A stretch of 43,290 bases of DNA from Phycisphaerae bacterium (GCA_029260255.1 JAJDDR010000111.1:1-43290); one strand, 5' to 3'; counted from the stretch's first letter, positions 1-10,525 are shown. The notes: generated from the sequence alone by a model not told the origin. Translations and numbers: made by a program.

Positions 1-60
1 CCGCGACTGTCGTCTGGCCTAGGAGAGGTTGCATAAGGAAATCTCGAACGTGGAAAGCGA

Positions 61-2949
61 GTGACGGACCGGCGCCACGAAGAGATCGGGGAGTTGTTCC
101 ATGCGGCATTGGAGCGTCCGCCGCGCGAGCGCTCAGGGTTCCTGAGCGAAGCGTGCTCGGATGACGGCATGCGTCGCGAAGTGGAGGCGTTGCTGGCGGC
201 GGACGAATCGGCGAGTTCGTTCATCGAGGATTCGGCGTCGAAGACGGCGGAAGATCTTCTCAAAGACTACAAGTCCGACCTCTTCAGCGGGCGCGTGATC
301 GGTCAGTATCGCATCAAGAGAAAGATCTCGCACGGCGGCATGGGTGCGGTCTACCTCGCGGGTCTCGCCAGCGGTGCGACCGAGGAGCGCGTGGCGATCA
401 AGCTGATCAAGCCGGGGATGGGCACGGAAGAGGTCGTTCGCCGTTTCCGGGCGGAACGTCAGACGCTCGCGGATCTCGATCACCCCAACATCGCCAAGCT
501 GGTGGACGGAGGCGCCACGGACGAGGGACTCCCCTATCTGGTTATGGAGTATGTCGAGGGTCGTCCGATCGACAGCTACTGCGACGAGATGGGCCTGGGC
601 GTCACAGAGCGGATGGAGCTATTCCGTAGCGTTTGCGCTGCCGTCAACTACGCGCACCAGAATCTGATCGTGCATCGCGATCTGAAACCTAGCAATATCC
701 TGGTGACCGGCGACGGCACGCCCAAGCTGCTGGACTTCGGCATCGCCAAACTGCTCAACCCCGGGAATCGGATGCTCACCACGGAACTGACACGGACCGC
801 GATGCGCCTGATGACGCCGGAGTACGCGAGTCCGGAGCAGGTTCGCGGCGAGCCCATCACGACGGCGTCGGACGTTTACTCTCTCGGCGTGGTGCTTTAC
901 GAATTGCTCACCGGGCAGCGTCCATACCGGTTCGCCAGTCGTCTCCAACGCGAGATCGAGCACGTCGTGTGTGAGACGATGCCGGAAAAGCCGAGCCTGG
1001 CCGTCGGGCGAACCACGGAATTGCGGGATACCACCGGCGAGTCGCAGAGACACATTACTCCGGACACCGTTCGGCGGACGCGCGGATTGTCGCCCGAGAA
1101 GCTCTCCCGCTATCTCGCCGGCGACGTCGACACCATCGTCCTGATGGCCCTTCGCAAGGAGCCTCAACGTCGATACACGTCGGTCGAGCAGTTCTCGGAT
1201 GATCTGCGGCGTTACCTCACCGGCATGCCCGTGATTGCCCAGAAGGACACGTTCGGCTATCGCGCCGGGAAGTTCGCACGGCGGCACAAGCGGGGGATGG
1301 CGGTCACCTGCCTCGTCGTCGCCTGCCTCATCGGTACCGCGGCGGTCACCACCTGGCAGGCCGTGCTGCTTCGCAAGTCCGAGGCACAGGCCCAGAATCT
1401 CGCTTCCTCGGAAGCGGCCGCGCGCGAATTGGCCGAACACAACGGAGCGCGCGCCGAGCAAATCAACCAGTTCCTTCAAGAGATGCTCGCTTCGGTCGAA
1501 CCGGGGCAGCAGGGGTCGGATGTTACCGTTCGGGAGGTCTTGGACGCCGCTGCGCAGAAGCTGAACGTCGGCGACGATCAGGATGCCGAAGTGGCCGCCG
1601 CCTTGCGCGGCACCATCGGCGAGGCCTACCAAACGCTGGGTTTGTTTGCCGAGGCGATCGAACACTTGACGACCGCGCTGCAACTCCGCATCGACACGAC
1701 GGGCGCTCGATCCGCTGAGACCGCACGCAGTCACGACGCGCTCGCGTTTGCGTTCAACAACATGGGAAGCTACGAGGACGCGGAGGAGCACTATCTCGAT
1801 GCGCTATCGATTCTGCGCGAACTCCATGGTGAGGAGCACGAGGAAGTCGCCCTCGTGCTGTGTAGCCTTGGGACGGTCATCGCGAACGCCGGTGACTACG
1901 CCGAGGGGGAGCGGCTGACTCGCGATGGCGTGAACATGCTGCAGGCTGCGCTGGACGCCAGCCACCCGTCCGTCGCCAAGGGGCTCCACATGCTCGCGAC
2001 CCAGCTGGCCACCAACGGCGATTACCGCGAAGCCGAGCCGCTGTTTCGTGAGGCGCTGAAGATCCGTCGCGGGCACTTCGGTGACCAGCACATCCTCGTC
2101 GCGGCTACGCTAAGCCGCCTCGGCTGGCTGTTGGTTGAGCGGCGCGATTTCGAGGCGGCAGAGCCGATTCTGATTGAGGCCGTCGCCCTGAGAAAGAAGC
2201 TCTACGGCAACGATCACTACAAGGTCGCGCAGGTCCTCAACTACCTGGGACTCCTCTGTCATCACACTGGACGCCTCACCGAGGCCGAAGCGCACTACCG
2301 GGAGGCGCTGGCCATCAACCGTGAGGTTCGGGGTGACGAGGACTACGAGGTCGCCAAGCTCCTCAACAACATCGCCGGGATCGCGTTCGATCGGGAGGAC
2401 TACGCGGCGGCCGAACCGTACTACCGCGAGGCGACGGACGTGTTCGAGAAGGTCTCGGGTCGGGAGCACCCCGTGATGGTGCATATCCGCTACAACCTCG
2501 CGCGGTGTCTCCACGAGATGGGCGATTACCAGGCAGCCGAGCCGATCTGCCGGGAGGCGCTCGAATTGGCAAGCGAGAAGCTACCCGCGACCCACCCTGC
2601 GCGGGCCAAGGTGCTCACCAGGCTGGGAATGATCCTGATCGACACCGGTCGGTCGGCGGAGGCCGAGGGTCTGTTGCGCGAAGGGCTTCGGATTCGGATC
2701 GACAGCTTCGCGGAAAACGACGCGCTGATCGGGCTGTCTCGCAGCGTGCTGGGGGAATGCCTGACCGCGCTTGGCAATTACGACGAGGCTGAGGGTCTCC
2801 TGCTGTCCGGGTACGAGATCATCGCTGAGCAACACGGAGCCGACCACAAACACACGCGCGACGCGATCCATCGCATCGTCAACCACTACGAGGCTCGGGA
2901 CAAGTCCGACGCCGCCGCGTCCTGGCGAGCGTCGCTCTCCGGCGACTAA
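61..2949 (+). CDS. Serine/threonine protein kinase with C-terminal TPR repeats
   Basis: Kinase motifs (ISHGGMGAVYLA, VHRDLKPSNILV, DFGIAKL), a TM segment (GMAVTCLVVACLIGTAAVTTW), then tandem TPRs (AEAEAHYREALAI etc.). GTG start. Confidence 0.93.
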   Translation: MTDRRHEEIGELFHAALERPPRERSGFLSEACSDDGMRREVEALLAADESASSFIEDSASKTAEDLLKDYKSDLFSGRVIGQYRIKRKISHGGMGAVYLAGLASGATEERVAIKLIKPGMGTEEVVRRFRAERQTLADLDHPNIAKLVDGGATDEGLPYLVMEYVEGRPIDSYCDEMGLGVTERMELFRSVCAAVNYAHQNLIVHRDLKPSNILVTGDGTPKLLDFGIAKLLNPGNRMLTTELTRTAMRLMTPEYASPEQVRGEPITTASDVYSLGVVLYELLTGQRPYRFASRLQREIEHVVCETMPEKPSLAVGRTTELRDTTGESQRHITPDTVRRTRGLSPEKLSRYLAGDVDTIVLMALRKEPQRRYTSVEQFSDDLRRYLTGMPVIAQKDTFGYRAGKFARRHKRGMAVTCLVVACLIGTAAVTTWQAVLLRKSEAQAQNLASSEAAARELAEHNGARAEQINQFLQEMLASVEPGQQGSDVTVREVLDAAAQKLNVGDDQDAEVAAALRGTIGEAYQTLGLFAEAIEHLTTALQLRIDTTGARSAETARSHDALAFAFNNMGSYEDAEEHYLDALSILRELHGEEHEEVALVLCSLGTVIANAGDYAEGERLTRDGVNMLQAALDASHPSVAKGLHMLATQLATNGDYREAEPLFREALKIRRGHFGDQHILVAATLSRLGWLLVERRDFEAAEPILIEAVALRKKLYGNDHYKVAQVLNYLGLLCHHTGRLTEAEAHYREALAINREVRGDEDYEVAKLLNNIAGIAFDREDYAAAEPYYREATDVFEKVSGREHPVMVHIRYNLARCLHEMGDYQAAEPICREALELASEKLPATHPARAKVLTRLGMILIDTGRSAEAEGLLREGLRIRIDSFAENDALIGLSRSVLGECLTALGNYDEAEGLLLSGYEIIAEQHGADHKHTRDAIHRIVNHYEARDKSDAAASWRASLSGD

Positions 2950-3057
2950 ACTCACAACCCACCATGAACAACGCTCGGCCTTTCCCACGTGACCGCGGTG
3001 GCGGACCGCACATGTTGTGGATAAGCTCTGCGCGTCACCTACATCGGGCGCGGTGTC

Positions 3058-6054
3058 GTGGTTGGACTTGAATCGGTTGGCAAGAGCCGAGGTGTGCCGG
3101 TGTCGGAGAAATCGGGCGTGAGCATCTGGGGAGTCGCACTTCGCGCGAAATCGGCGGAGTTGGACGTTCGTGGGCTGGGTGCCCTGGCGGACATCCGGCG
3201 GCGGGGTCTGTCGCATGTCGAGTCCGTGCGCTCTGCCAAGCTCTACTTGTTTCGTGGTCGTTTGGATGAAGCACTGGTGGCGCGATTGGCGGCGGAACTG
3301 CTCGTCGACCCCGTGGTCGAGGATCTTCGCGTGTTTGCCGGGATGGGTGGGAGCGGCGCGTTTGATGTGCCGGCGACGGACGGCGGCACGGGGGGAGAAT
3401 CGTGGGTCGAGGTGCACTACCAGCCGGGTGTGATGGACCCGGTCGCCGACACGACCCTTCGGACGGCCACGCGGATCATGCAACGATGGGGCGTCGCGGA
3501 CGAAGGCTGCGTGGAGGCGGTGCGGACGGCGTGGCGGTTTGCGATTCGCGGGGTGCGCGATCGTGGCGAGTTGGAGTGGATCGCGTCGCACGTGCTGGGT
3601 AACGATTGCATCCAGACGGCGTACGTTGAGGGGTACGATCGGTTCGATGCGCGACCGGCCGATTTCGCGCAAGCACCGCGGTCTCCATTCGTGAAGCGAA
3701 CGATTGATCTGCTGGGGCTCGACGATAGTGGGCTCGCGAAACTCTCGCGCGAAGGGCACTTGTTCCTTTCTTCTGCGGAGATGAAGGCGATTCAGACCTA
3801 CTACGCGGCGTTGAATCGCGAGCCGACGGACATCGAACTCGAGACGCTCGCGCAGACCTGGTCCGAGCATTGCGTACACAAGACGCTCAAGAGTGAGGTC
3901 ATTTACCGCGGAGCGGACTTCGGGCGCGACGGCGAGGTCGAGGTTCATTTCGACAACCTCCTGAAGTCAACGATCGTGGCCGCGACGGTGGAGCTCAACC
4001 GAGACTGGTGCCTCTCGGTGTTTGAGGACAACGCCGGGGTCATCGCGTTCGATGACGAATTCGGCGTGGCCTTCAAGGTCGAGACCCACAATCACCCGTC
4101 GGCCATCGAGCCGTACGGCGGCGCGGCGACGGGCGCCGGCGGCTGCATCCGCGACATCCTCGGGTGCGGGCTGGGCGCCAAGCCGATCGCGTCTACGGAC
4201 GTGTTCTGTCTCGCTCCGCCCGATTGGCCCGAGGAACAACTTCCGCGGGGCGTGCTGCACCCGCGGCGCGTGCTGACCGGTGTGGTCAGCGGCGTGCGTG
4301 ACTACGGAAACCGAATGGGGATTCCCACGGTCAACGGCGCGATCTACTTCGAGCCGCGCTACCTGACCAACCCGCTGGTCTTCTGCGGATGTGTCGGGCT
4401 TCTGCCCCGCGATCGGATCGCGAAGGCCGCGCGGGCCGGGGACCGAATCGTCGTGGCAGGCGGGCGGACCGGCCGCGACGGCATTCACGGGGCAACGTTT
4501 TCGTCGAGCGAACTGACGGACACGCACGTCGACGAGTTTTCGCACGCGGTGCAGATCGGCAACCCCATCGAAGAGAAGAAGGTCATGGATGCGATCCTGG
4601 TGGCGCGGGATCACGAAGACGGGTGTCTGTACAGTTCGATCACCGACTGCGGCGCGGGCGGTTTGAGCAGCGCCGTCGGAGAGATGGGCGAGACGCTCGG
4701 TGCCGTTGTCGATTTGGAGAAAGTACCGCTCAAGTATGCCGGGCTCCGGTATGACGAGATTTGGATTTCCGAAGCGCAGGAACGGATGGTCATGTCCGTC
4801 GGTGAGGATCGACTGGACGCGCTGCTGGAAGTGTTCGCAGCCGAAGAGGTCGAGGCGACGGTGATCGGAACGTTCACCGGCGACGGTCAACTCCGCCTGC
4901 GCTATGAAGGCGAGACCGTGGGCGAACTGGACATGGTGTTTCTGCACAACGGCTTGCCGAACGAGACGCGCGTCGCGGAGTGGACGGGGGAATCGCGGAT
5001 TGCCGATCGCGGATTGCGCATTGGAGAGTGCGACGATGCGTCCCTTGCGGACCGGGTGCTGGCTGCGTTGGGCGACTTGAACGTAGCCTCCAAGGAGTGG
5101 GTGATCCGGCAGTATGACCACGAGGTGCAAGCGGGCAGTGTGGTCAAGCCGCTGGTCGGGCTCGGGGCCGGACCGTCGGACGCGGCCGTCCTGCGACCTC
5201 GATTGGACAGCGACCGCGGGATCTCGTTGGCTTGCGGGCTCTGCCCGGAGCTGGCCGATCGGGATCCGTACGAGATGGCGATAGCGGCGGTCGATGAGGC
5301 GCTGCGCAACACGATTTGCGTCGGAGGCGATCCGCTGCGAACGGCGATTCTCGACAACTTTTGCTGGGGCGGTGTTGATTCACCGCGTGCGTTGGGCGCA
5401 CTTGTGAGGGCCTGCCGCGGGGCACAGGACGCCGCGGTAGCGTTCGGCTTGCCGTTCATTTCCGGGAAGGACTCACTCAACAACCAGTTCTCCCAGAGCG
5501 CGCAGGAAGCGGCTCGTCTGGGCATGCCCGAGCGCGTATCCATACCGGACACACTGTTAATCAGTGCCATCAGCGTGATTCCGGACGTGATGCGGTGCGT
5601 GACCATGGACTTGAAGCGGCCGGCGAGCCGTCTGGTGTGTGTCGGCGGGTTTGCCGAGCGGAGTCTCGGCGCGGCACGCGATATTCATCAACGTGTCGCC
5701 GGTTGGATTCACGACGGTTCGGTGCTGGCGGCGCACGACGTGAGCGACGGCGGATTGGCCGTCGCCGTTGCGGAGATGTGCATCGCGGGCAGAGTGGGGG
5801 CGACGATCGATGTGGCGCCTCTCGGCGCGTCGGTGGATACGGAAACGCTGTTGTTCGGCGAGTGGCGATGTTGCTACGTTCTGGAATGTGCCTCGGGCGG
5901 TGCGATCGGCGGTGACGCTGTCGCGGATATCGGACGCGTCGATGAGTCGCCGAGGCTCATCATTCGCCGTGGCGAAGCGATGCTTGCCGAGCTGACCGTC
6001 GAGGCGATGAGCGAGGCGTGGCGGCGGCCGCTGTCGGCCGTGGGTGGAGTGTGA
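3058..6054 (+). CDS. purL: Phosphoribosylformylglycinamidine synthase, PurS-like N-terminus fused to PurL
   Basis: PurL motifs TWSEHCVHKTLKSEV and ETHNHPSAIEPYGGAATGAGGCIRDILG; N-terminal PurS-like segments; followed directly by purQ. Start codon uncertain (GTG candidates). Confidence 0.93.
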   Translation: MVGLESVGKSRGVPVSEKSGVSIWGVALRAKSAELDVRGLGALADIRRRGLSHVESVRSAKLYLFRGRLDEALVARLAAELLVDPVVEDLRVFAGMGGSGAFDVPATDGGTGGESWVEVHYQPGVMDPVADTTLRTATRIMQRWGVADEGCVEAVRTAWRFAIRGVRDRGELEWIASHVLGNDCIQTAYVEGYDRFDARPADFAQAPRSPFVKRTIDLLGLDDSGLAKLSREGHLFLSSAEMKAIQTYYAALNREPTDIELETLAQTWSEHCVHKTLKSEVIYRGADFGRDGEVEVHFDNLLKSTIVAATVELNRDWCLSVFEDNAGVIAFDDEFGVAFKVETHNHPSAIEPYGGAATGAGGCIRDILGCGLGAKPIASTDVFCLAPPDWPEEQLPRGVLHPRRVLTGVVSGVRDYGNRMGIPTVNGAIYFEPRYLTNPLVFCGCVGLLPRDRIAKAARAGDRIVVAGGRTGRDGIHGATFSSSELTDTHVDEFSHAVQIGNPIEEKKVMDAILVARDHEDGCLYSSITDCGAGGLSSAVGEMGETLGAVVDLEKVPLKYAGLRYDEIWISEAQERMVMSVGEDRLDALLEVFAAEEVEATVIGTFTGDGQLRLRYEGETVGELDMVFLHNGLPNETRVAEWTGESRIADRGLRIGECDDASLADRVLAALGDLNVASKEWVIRQYDHEVQAGSVVKPLVGLGAGPSDAAVLRPRLDSDRGISLACGLCPELADRDPYEMAIAAVDEALRNTICVGGDPLRTAILDNFCWGGVDSPRALGALVRACRGAQDAAVAFGLPFISGKDSLNNQFSQSAQEAARLGMPERVSIPDTLLISAISVIPDVMRCVTMDLKRPASRLVCVGGFAERSLGAARDIHQRVAGWIHDGSVLAAHDVSDGGLAVAVAEMCIAGRVGATIDVAPLGASVDTETLLFGEWRCCYVLECASGGAIGGDAVADIGRVDESPRLIIRRGEAMLAELTVEAMSEAWRRPLSAVGGV

Positions 6055-6058
6055 CCGG

Positions 6059-6829
6059 ATGGCGCGTGTTCGCGTGTTGATCGTGAGGGGGCCGGGGACC
6101 AACTGCGAGTTGGAAACGGCGTACGTTTGGGAGCAGGTGGGGGCCCAGGTGCGCACGATGCACATCAACGCCGTGCGCGGCGATCCGGCGGTGCTCGCCG
6201 ATGCACAGGTCTTGACGCTCGCGGGCGGTTTCTGTTACGGAGACGATGTCTCCGCCGGCAAGATCATGGCGATGGAGATGAAACTCTATCTGTCCGACGC
6301 GCTTCGGGAATTCGTCGCCGCAGGGAAGCTGATTCTGGGGATATGCAACGGGTTTCAGGTTCTGGTGAAGACGGGCTTGCTGCCGGGCGACGCATTCGGC
6401 GACGGGCTCGCAACGCTCGCGTTCAATTCCTCGGGACGCTACGAGGACCGGTGGGTGCATCTCGCGCCGGAGAACGGGCGGTGTCGCTTTCTTGACGGCG
6501 ACGGGTTGCTGTATATGCCGGTAGCGCACGCGGAAGGGCGGGTCGTTGCAAAGGACGATGCGACGGTATCTCGGTTGCGGGAGGGTGGTTACGTCGCGTT
6601 CCGATACGTGGACGAGCGGGGCGAATCAGGCCTGTACCCGATCAATCCGAACGGGAGCGTGGGAGGCATCGCCGGTCTGACGGACGACACCGGACAGGTG
6701 CTCGGGCTCATGCCCCACCCGGAGCGGAACTCGCGTCTGACGCACCACCCGCATTGGACGCGGCTGCCGAGAGATCGCGAACCCGATGGTCTACGCCTGT
6801 TCAGGGCTGCCATGGCAAGTTTACGTTAG
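6059..6829 (+). CDS. purQ: Phosphoribosylformylglycinamidine synthase, glutaminase subunit PurQ
   Basis: Class-I amidotransferase: RVLIVRGPGTNCELETAYVWE, GGFCYGDDVSAGKI, LGICNGFQVLVKTGLLPG, LGLMPHPERN. ATG at 6059 chosen over the track start at 6044. Confidence 0.95.
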   Translation: MARVRVLIVRGPGTNCELETAYVWEQVGAQVRTMHINAVRGDPAVLADAQVLTLAGGFCYGDDVSAGKIMAMEMKLYLSDALREFVAAGKLILGICNGFQVLVKTGLLPGDAFGDGLATLAFNSSGRYEDRWVHLAPENGRCRFLDGDGLLYMPVAHAEGRVVAKDDATVSRLREGGYVAFRYVDERGESGLYPINPNGSVGGIAGLTDDTGQVLGLMPHPERNSRLTHHPHWTRLPRDREPDGLRLFRAAMASLR

Positions 6830-7677
6830 CGCGACGTGTACGCGGTCGGGTCGGATAGCCACTCGATGAGATCATTGAAGTACGCCTCCCGATCCGGGTC
6901 GAACTCCAGCGTGTGGCGTGAGTTGTTGTAGGTCGTGATGACGGTCTGTTCCCAATGAAGATCGCGCACGAAGGCGCGCGTCTTCTCGTTGTCGATGATG
7001 CGTTCGTCGGTGGCGAGCATGACGTGCAGTGGAACGGCGGCCGCCTCACCGAGCTTGAGGCTGACCTTGTCCATGCGCCGGGACGCCAGGAAGAACCCGG
7101 CGGTGGCCTGGTGAATCTGATGTTGGTCCTCGGCCAGGTAGCGAATCCACTCGGGAACGCTGGTGAACAACTCCGGGTCATTCAGCGGGATGTCGTACAG
7201 TCGGTGGGGAGCCGCCACCATCGACATGCCGATGCGAAACATCTCAGCCTTCGAGACACCGACGACCGGGAAAAGCCCCGGCGTGATGAGCGTCAGCGAT
7301 GCGGTCTGAGTCGGGTCGGTGTGGTGAATGGCGGGGACGAGTTTCCCTCCCCAACTGACCCCCAGCAGGTGGATTCTCTCGCTTTGCGCGCGCTTCGCCA
7401 GAAAATCGCGACAAACCAACCCGTCCTGGATGAGTTGCGTTGCGGATTCGGCGTGCCCGCGCTGCTCGGTGTTTCTTCCGCAACCGCGTCGATCGGGCTG
7501 CAGGACGGTGAAACCCGCCTGTGCCAGGCGTCGCGCAGAATCTTCATACCAGCCGCAATGCGATTGGATACCGTGGAAGAAGAGCACGGCGCCGCGCTGT
7601 GGGGAGGCCTCCCACAGGCGAGCGTAGGCGGCGTAGCCATCGGGAAGGCGGATCGTAAGCTCCTCAAACTCGCGCAT
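6826..7677 (-). CDS. Alpha/beta hydrolase (monoacylglycerol lipase/lysophospholipase-like)
   Basis: AVLFFHGIQSHCGWYEDSARRLAQAGFTVLQPDRRGCGRN and nucleophile elbow LLGVSWGGKL. Start chosen at the internal ATG (MREFEELTIRL). Confidence 0.8.
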   Translation of the reverse strand: MREFEELTIRLPDGYAAYARLWEASPQRGAVLFFHGIQSHCGWYEDSARRLAQAGFTVLQPDRRGCGRNTEQRGHAESATQLIQDGLVCRDFLAKRAQSERIHLLGVSWGGKLVPAIHHTDPTQTASLTLITPGLFPVVGVSKAEMFRIGMSMVAAPHRLYDIPLNDPELFTSVPEWIRYLAEDQHQIHQATAGFFLASRRMDKVSLKLGEAAAVPLHVMLATDERIIDNEKTRAFVRDLHWEQTVITTYNNSRHTLEFDPDREAYFNDLIEWLSDPTAYTSR

Positions 7678-7765
7678 GGGGCGGATGATACCGCCATCTT
7701 CGGTGGACGCCCATGCAAAAACGGGGTATCCGTATGAGGTGACGGCTTGAGGAGAAACGACCGGC

Positions 7766-8530
7766 ATGAATGACGGCGGCGGCGAGTTCGAAAGTCGAAA
7801 GAGGTCTGCCGTGTTGGGTGCGCTGGCTCAGCAGCTTGCGTCGGATCGCCTGCTTGGCGTACGGGAAGTGCCGTTCGTTTTGTCGGAAGCCGCCTTCCGC
7901 CCGGTTGGAGCCTTGTGCGTGGCAGACGTCGCGGACAAGTCCGGCGCGCTCGTGCGGCTGGACCGAGAACGCGTCCAAGGTTGTCGGGCGTGCTCGCTGT
8001 GTGAGACGCGGACGAATACGGTGTTCGGATCCGGCAGCTCGGCCGCGCGGCTGGTATTCGTGGGCGAAGCGCCGGGTTTTCATGAGGACAAGCAGGGCAA
8101 ACCATTCGTCGGTCGAGCCGGTGATCTGTTGACCAAGATGACCGATGCCATGGGGCTGCGTCGGGACGATGTCTACATCTGCAACGTTCTCAAGTGCCGC
8201 CCACCGAACAACCGCGACCCCGCCCCCGACGAGATCGTTGCGTGTAGCGCCTACCTGCTCGAACAGCTCTCGATCATTCAGCCGGAAGTGATCGTGGCGC
8301 TGGGCGCGCCGGCGGCCCGCACGCTGTTGAACACCAGTGATTCGATCGGTCGACTCCGTGGGCGCTTTCATGATTTTCATGTGTCGGGGAAGCCGACGAG
8401 CGGTTCGCCGACCCCGCTCATGCCGACCTATCACCCGGCGTATCTACTTCGCAACCCGGCAGAGAAACGCAAGGCCTGGGCCGACCTGCAGATCGTGATG
8501 AAGCTCCTCGGTTTGCCTACCGTCCGCTAG
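7766..8530 (+). CDS. Uracil-DNA glycosylase, family 4 (Fe-S type)
   Basis: GCRACSLCETRTNTVFGSG, LVFVGEAPGFHEDKQGKPFVGRAGDLLTKM, CNVLKCRPPNNRDP, TYHPAYLLRNP. Confidence 0.93.
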   Translation: MNDGGGEFESRKRSAVLGALAQQLASDRLLGVREVPFVLSEAAFRPVGALCVADVADKSGALVRLDRERVQGCRACSLCETRTNTVFGSGSSAARLVFVGEAPGFHEDKQGKPFVGRAGDLLTKMTDAMGLRRDDVYICNVLKCRPPNNRDPAPDEIVACSAYLLEQLSIIQPEVIVALGAPAARTLLNTSDSIGRLRGRFHDFHVSGKPTSGSPTPLMPTYHPAYLLRNPAEKRKAWADLQIVMKLLGLPTVR

Positions 8531-8543
8531 AGAACAAGGCACG

Positions 8544-10211
8544 CTACTCGACCGGGCCGTGCGTTTCATCGGACTCAGCAAGGTCAGGATGGGAAGTGTT
8601 GAGCCGAACGGTGAACGTGGTTCCGGAGATTGAACTCCCTACTTCGATCGTGCCGTTCAACTCGTCGACGATCTTCTTGGCCGCGGCCAGTCCGAGCCCG
8701 GTGCCCCCGTGCCCTTTTGTCGAATGAAACGGGTCGAAGATCCGATGGCGAAGCTCTTCGGGGATTCCGTCTCCGTTATCAGAGATCGACAACACCACGT
8801 GGTCCGCGTTCTGTTCGTACTCCGTGCGGACACACACACGACCGCCGTCTTTGGGGCACGCGTCGATGGCGTTGATGAGGATGTTGCTGAGCACTTGGTG
8901 CATGCCGTCGAGATCGAGGGGCATTGGAGGCAGATCGGTGAGTTCGGTCTGAATGACCACCCCGCTCTCCCTGGTCTGCCACTCGAGCAGGCCCACGGCC
9001 TCCGCGACCAGCTCGTTGAGTCGGGCCATTTCGATCAGCGGCTGCCGGTCTTTGCTGAAGGTCAGCATGTCGGTGGCCATGCGGTAGGTTCTGTCGACGT
9101 TCCCCTGCACGATGCGCCAACCGTCGCGGACGTTGTCGAGCGAATTCCGCGCGAGTGCCATGTCGATGACGTCGGCACCGCTGCGCATGCCCTGGAGGAT
9201 GTTGCGGATGTTGTGCGATAGATGAGCGACGGTCTCGCCGACCGCGGCGAGGCGCTCGTTCCGGACGCGCGACTCGATCAACCGTGCGTTCTCGATGGCC
9301 ATGCCCGCCATCTTGCCGATCGCGGTCGTCAGCAGGAGTTGCTGCTGGGTGTACGTGTGGTTGGCCACGCCGCAGTCCAGGTGGATGACACCGACGACCG
9401 AATCGTGCGAGAGAATCGGCACGCAGATCACGCTCCTCAGTCCCATGCGGTGGACGCTGGCATCCCTCTGATCGGCGCCGAATCGAGAATCGGCCTGCGC
9501 GTTCGCGCACAGGACTCCCTCCCTGGTGTCGACAACGTGGTTGATGATCCGGCGGCTCGTCACGATCTTGTCCTGCAGACCCACGAGGTGGTGATTCCGG
9601 TGGCGGACCACGAATGGTACGAGTTCGGTCGTATCGGGCTCCCGCATGAGCACGAAGAGCCGATCGACCTGCAGGTGCCGGAAGATGATCTCGACCATGC
9701 GATCGATGAACTCGTGCACCGATGCGAACGTGCCGATCGTCTCCACCAGCTGGTACATCACGTTCCACGCGTGGACGGCGTCGTATGTGTCGGGGGACGC
9801 CAGGATGACGCTCTCGTCGCTGGCGCTGGCACTCGCGAGGATCGATGAATCGATGTTCGTGTCTTCGGGTTCCAGCTTGATCAAGTCGCGCGTGCACGGC
9901 GGACGCCCCAGCGGATTGGAGGAATCATCGTCCTTGAACATCATCACGCTGCTGCCCAGCCTGACACGGTCGCCGAACTTCAGCCGTGTCGGACCATGGA
10001 TTCGCGTGCCGTTGATGTACGTCCCGTTCGAGCTTTGGCTGTCCTCGATGATCCAGAACCCACCCTCGTGTCGAAGCTCGGCGTGTTGTCGGGAAATCGA
10101 ATGGTCGGAGAGCGGCACGTCCGCTGACCGGCGGCCGAGCACCGTGGGCTTACGCGTCGTGTAAAACGTCGCCCCCTTGTCGGGACCTTGAAGAATGTAT
10201 ATCGACGGCAC
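8544..10211 (-). CDS. FHA - GAF - sensor histidine kinase
   Basis: FHA (LGRRSADVPLSDHSISRQHAEL...SSNGTYINGTRIHG), GAF-like middle, H-box HLSHNIRNILQGM, ATPase boxes (NILINAIDACP, DNGDGIPEE, GGTGLGLAAAKKIV). Confidence 0.9.
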   Translation of the reverse strand: MPSIYILQGPDKGATFYTTRKPTVLGRRSADVPLSDHSISRQHAELRHEGGFWIIEDSQSSNGTYINGTRIHGPTRLKFGDRVRLGSSVMMFKDDDSSNPLGRPPCTRDLIKLEPEDTNIDSSILASASASDESVILASPDTYDAVHAWNVMYQLVETIGTFASVHEFIDRMVEIIFRHLQVDRLFVLMREPDTTELVPFVVRHRNHHLVGLQDKIVTSRRIINHVVDTREGVLCANAQADSRFGADQRDASVHRMGLRSVICVPILSHDSVVGVIHLDCGVANHTYTQQQLLLTTAIGKMAGMAIENARLIESRVRNERLAAVGETVAHLSHNIRNILQGMRSGADVIDMALARNSLDNVRDGWRIVQGNVDRTYRMATDMLTFSKDRQPLIEMARLNELVAEAVGLLEWQTRESGVVIQTELTDLPPMPLDLDGMHQVLSNILINAIDACPKDGGRVCVRTEYEQNADHVVLSISDNGDGIPEELRHRIFDPFHSTKGHGGTGLGLAAAKKIVDELNGTIEVGSSISGTTFTVRLNTSHPDLAESDETHGPVE

Positions 10212-10411
10212 GGGCTTATCCTTCTCCCCGCCGGGCCTCGGCGGATCGTTGTCGGACTATGCCGGACGTGCGAAGCGCGAACAACGAGACGATGCGGCTA
10301 TCCCACCTGCGTTGATTGTACGCGTCCTCGGTTTTTCCCACCTACCTGTCCGTAGGATTGTAGAATGGGGTGGTGAGGGTGTCAATCGACGACGTTGCTG
10401 GCCCGCTGCGG

Positions 10412-10525
10412 GGGTGTGGCCAGGGATTTTGGCATGCCAATGGCGGGTTCCACCCGCCTTCTTGCTCGGTTGCGGCGGGTAAAACCCGCCCTACCCGGAC
10501 GGTGCCAAGAAGAACAGCCACACCC
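10412..10525. mobile_element. Diverged copy of the MITE-like palindromic element
   Basis: GGGTGTGGCC...CCACACCC ends; internal GGCGGGTTCCACCCGCC and GGCGGGTAAAACCCGCC hairpins; flanked by CCGCTGCGG at 10403-10411 and 10525-10533 (one boundary C is ambiguous). Confidence 0.75.

Noticed and set aside
1-60. Possible end of an ECF sigma factor gene upstream of the kinase
   Set aside because: Only 60 bp visible and no recognisable C-terminal motif.
619-1791. Long antisense ORFs (for example 619..1791 -, 2581..3948 -, 3967..5130 -, 13432..14685 +, 31752..33863 +, 35684..37405 +)
   Set aside because: They lie opposite strongly supported genes and show no domain motifs; high-GC antisense frames are open by chance.
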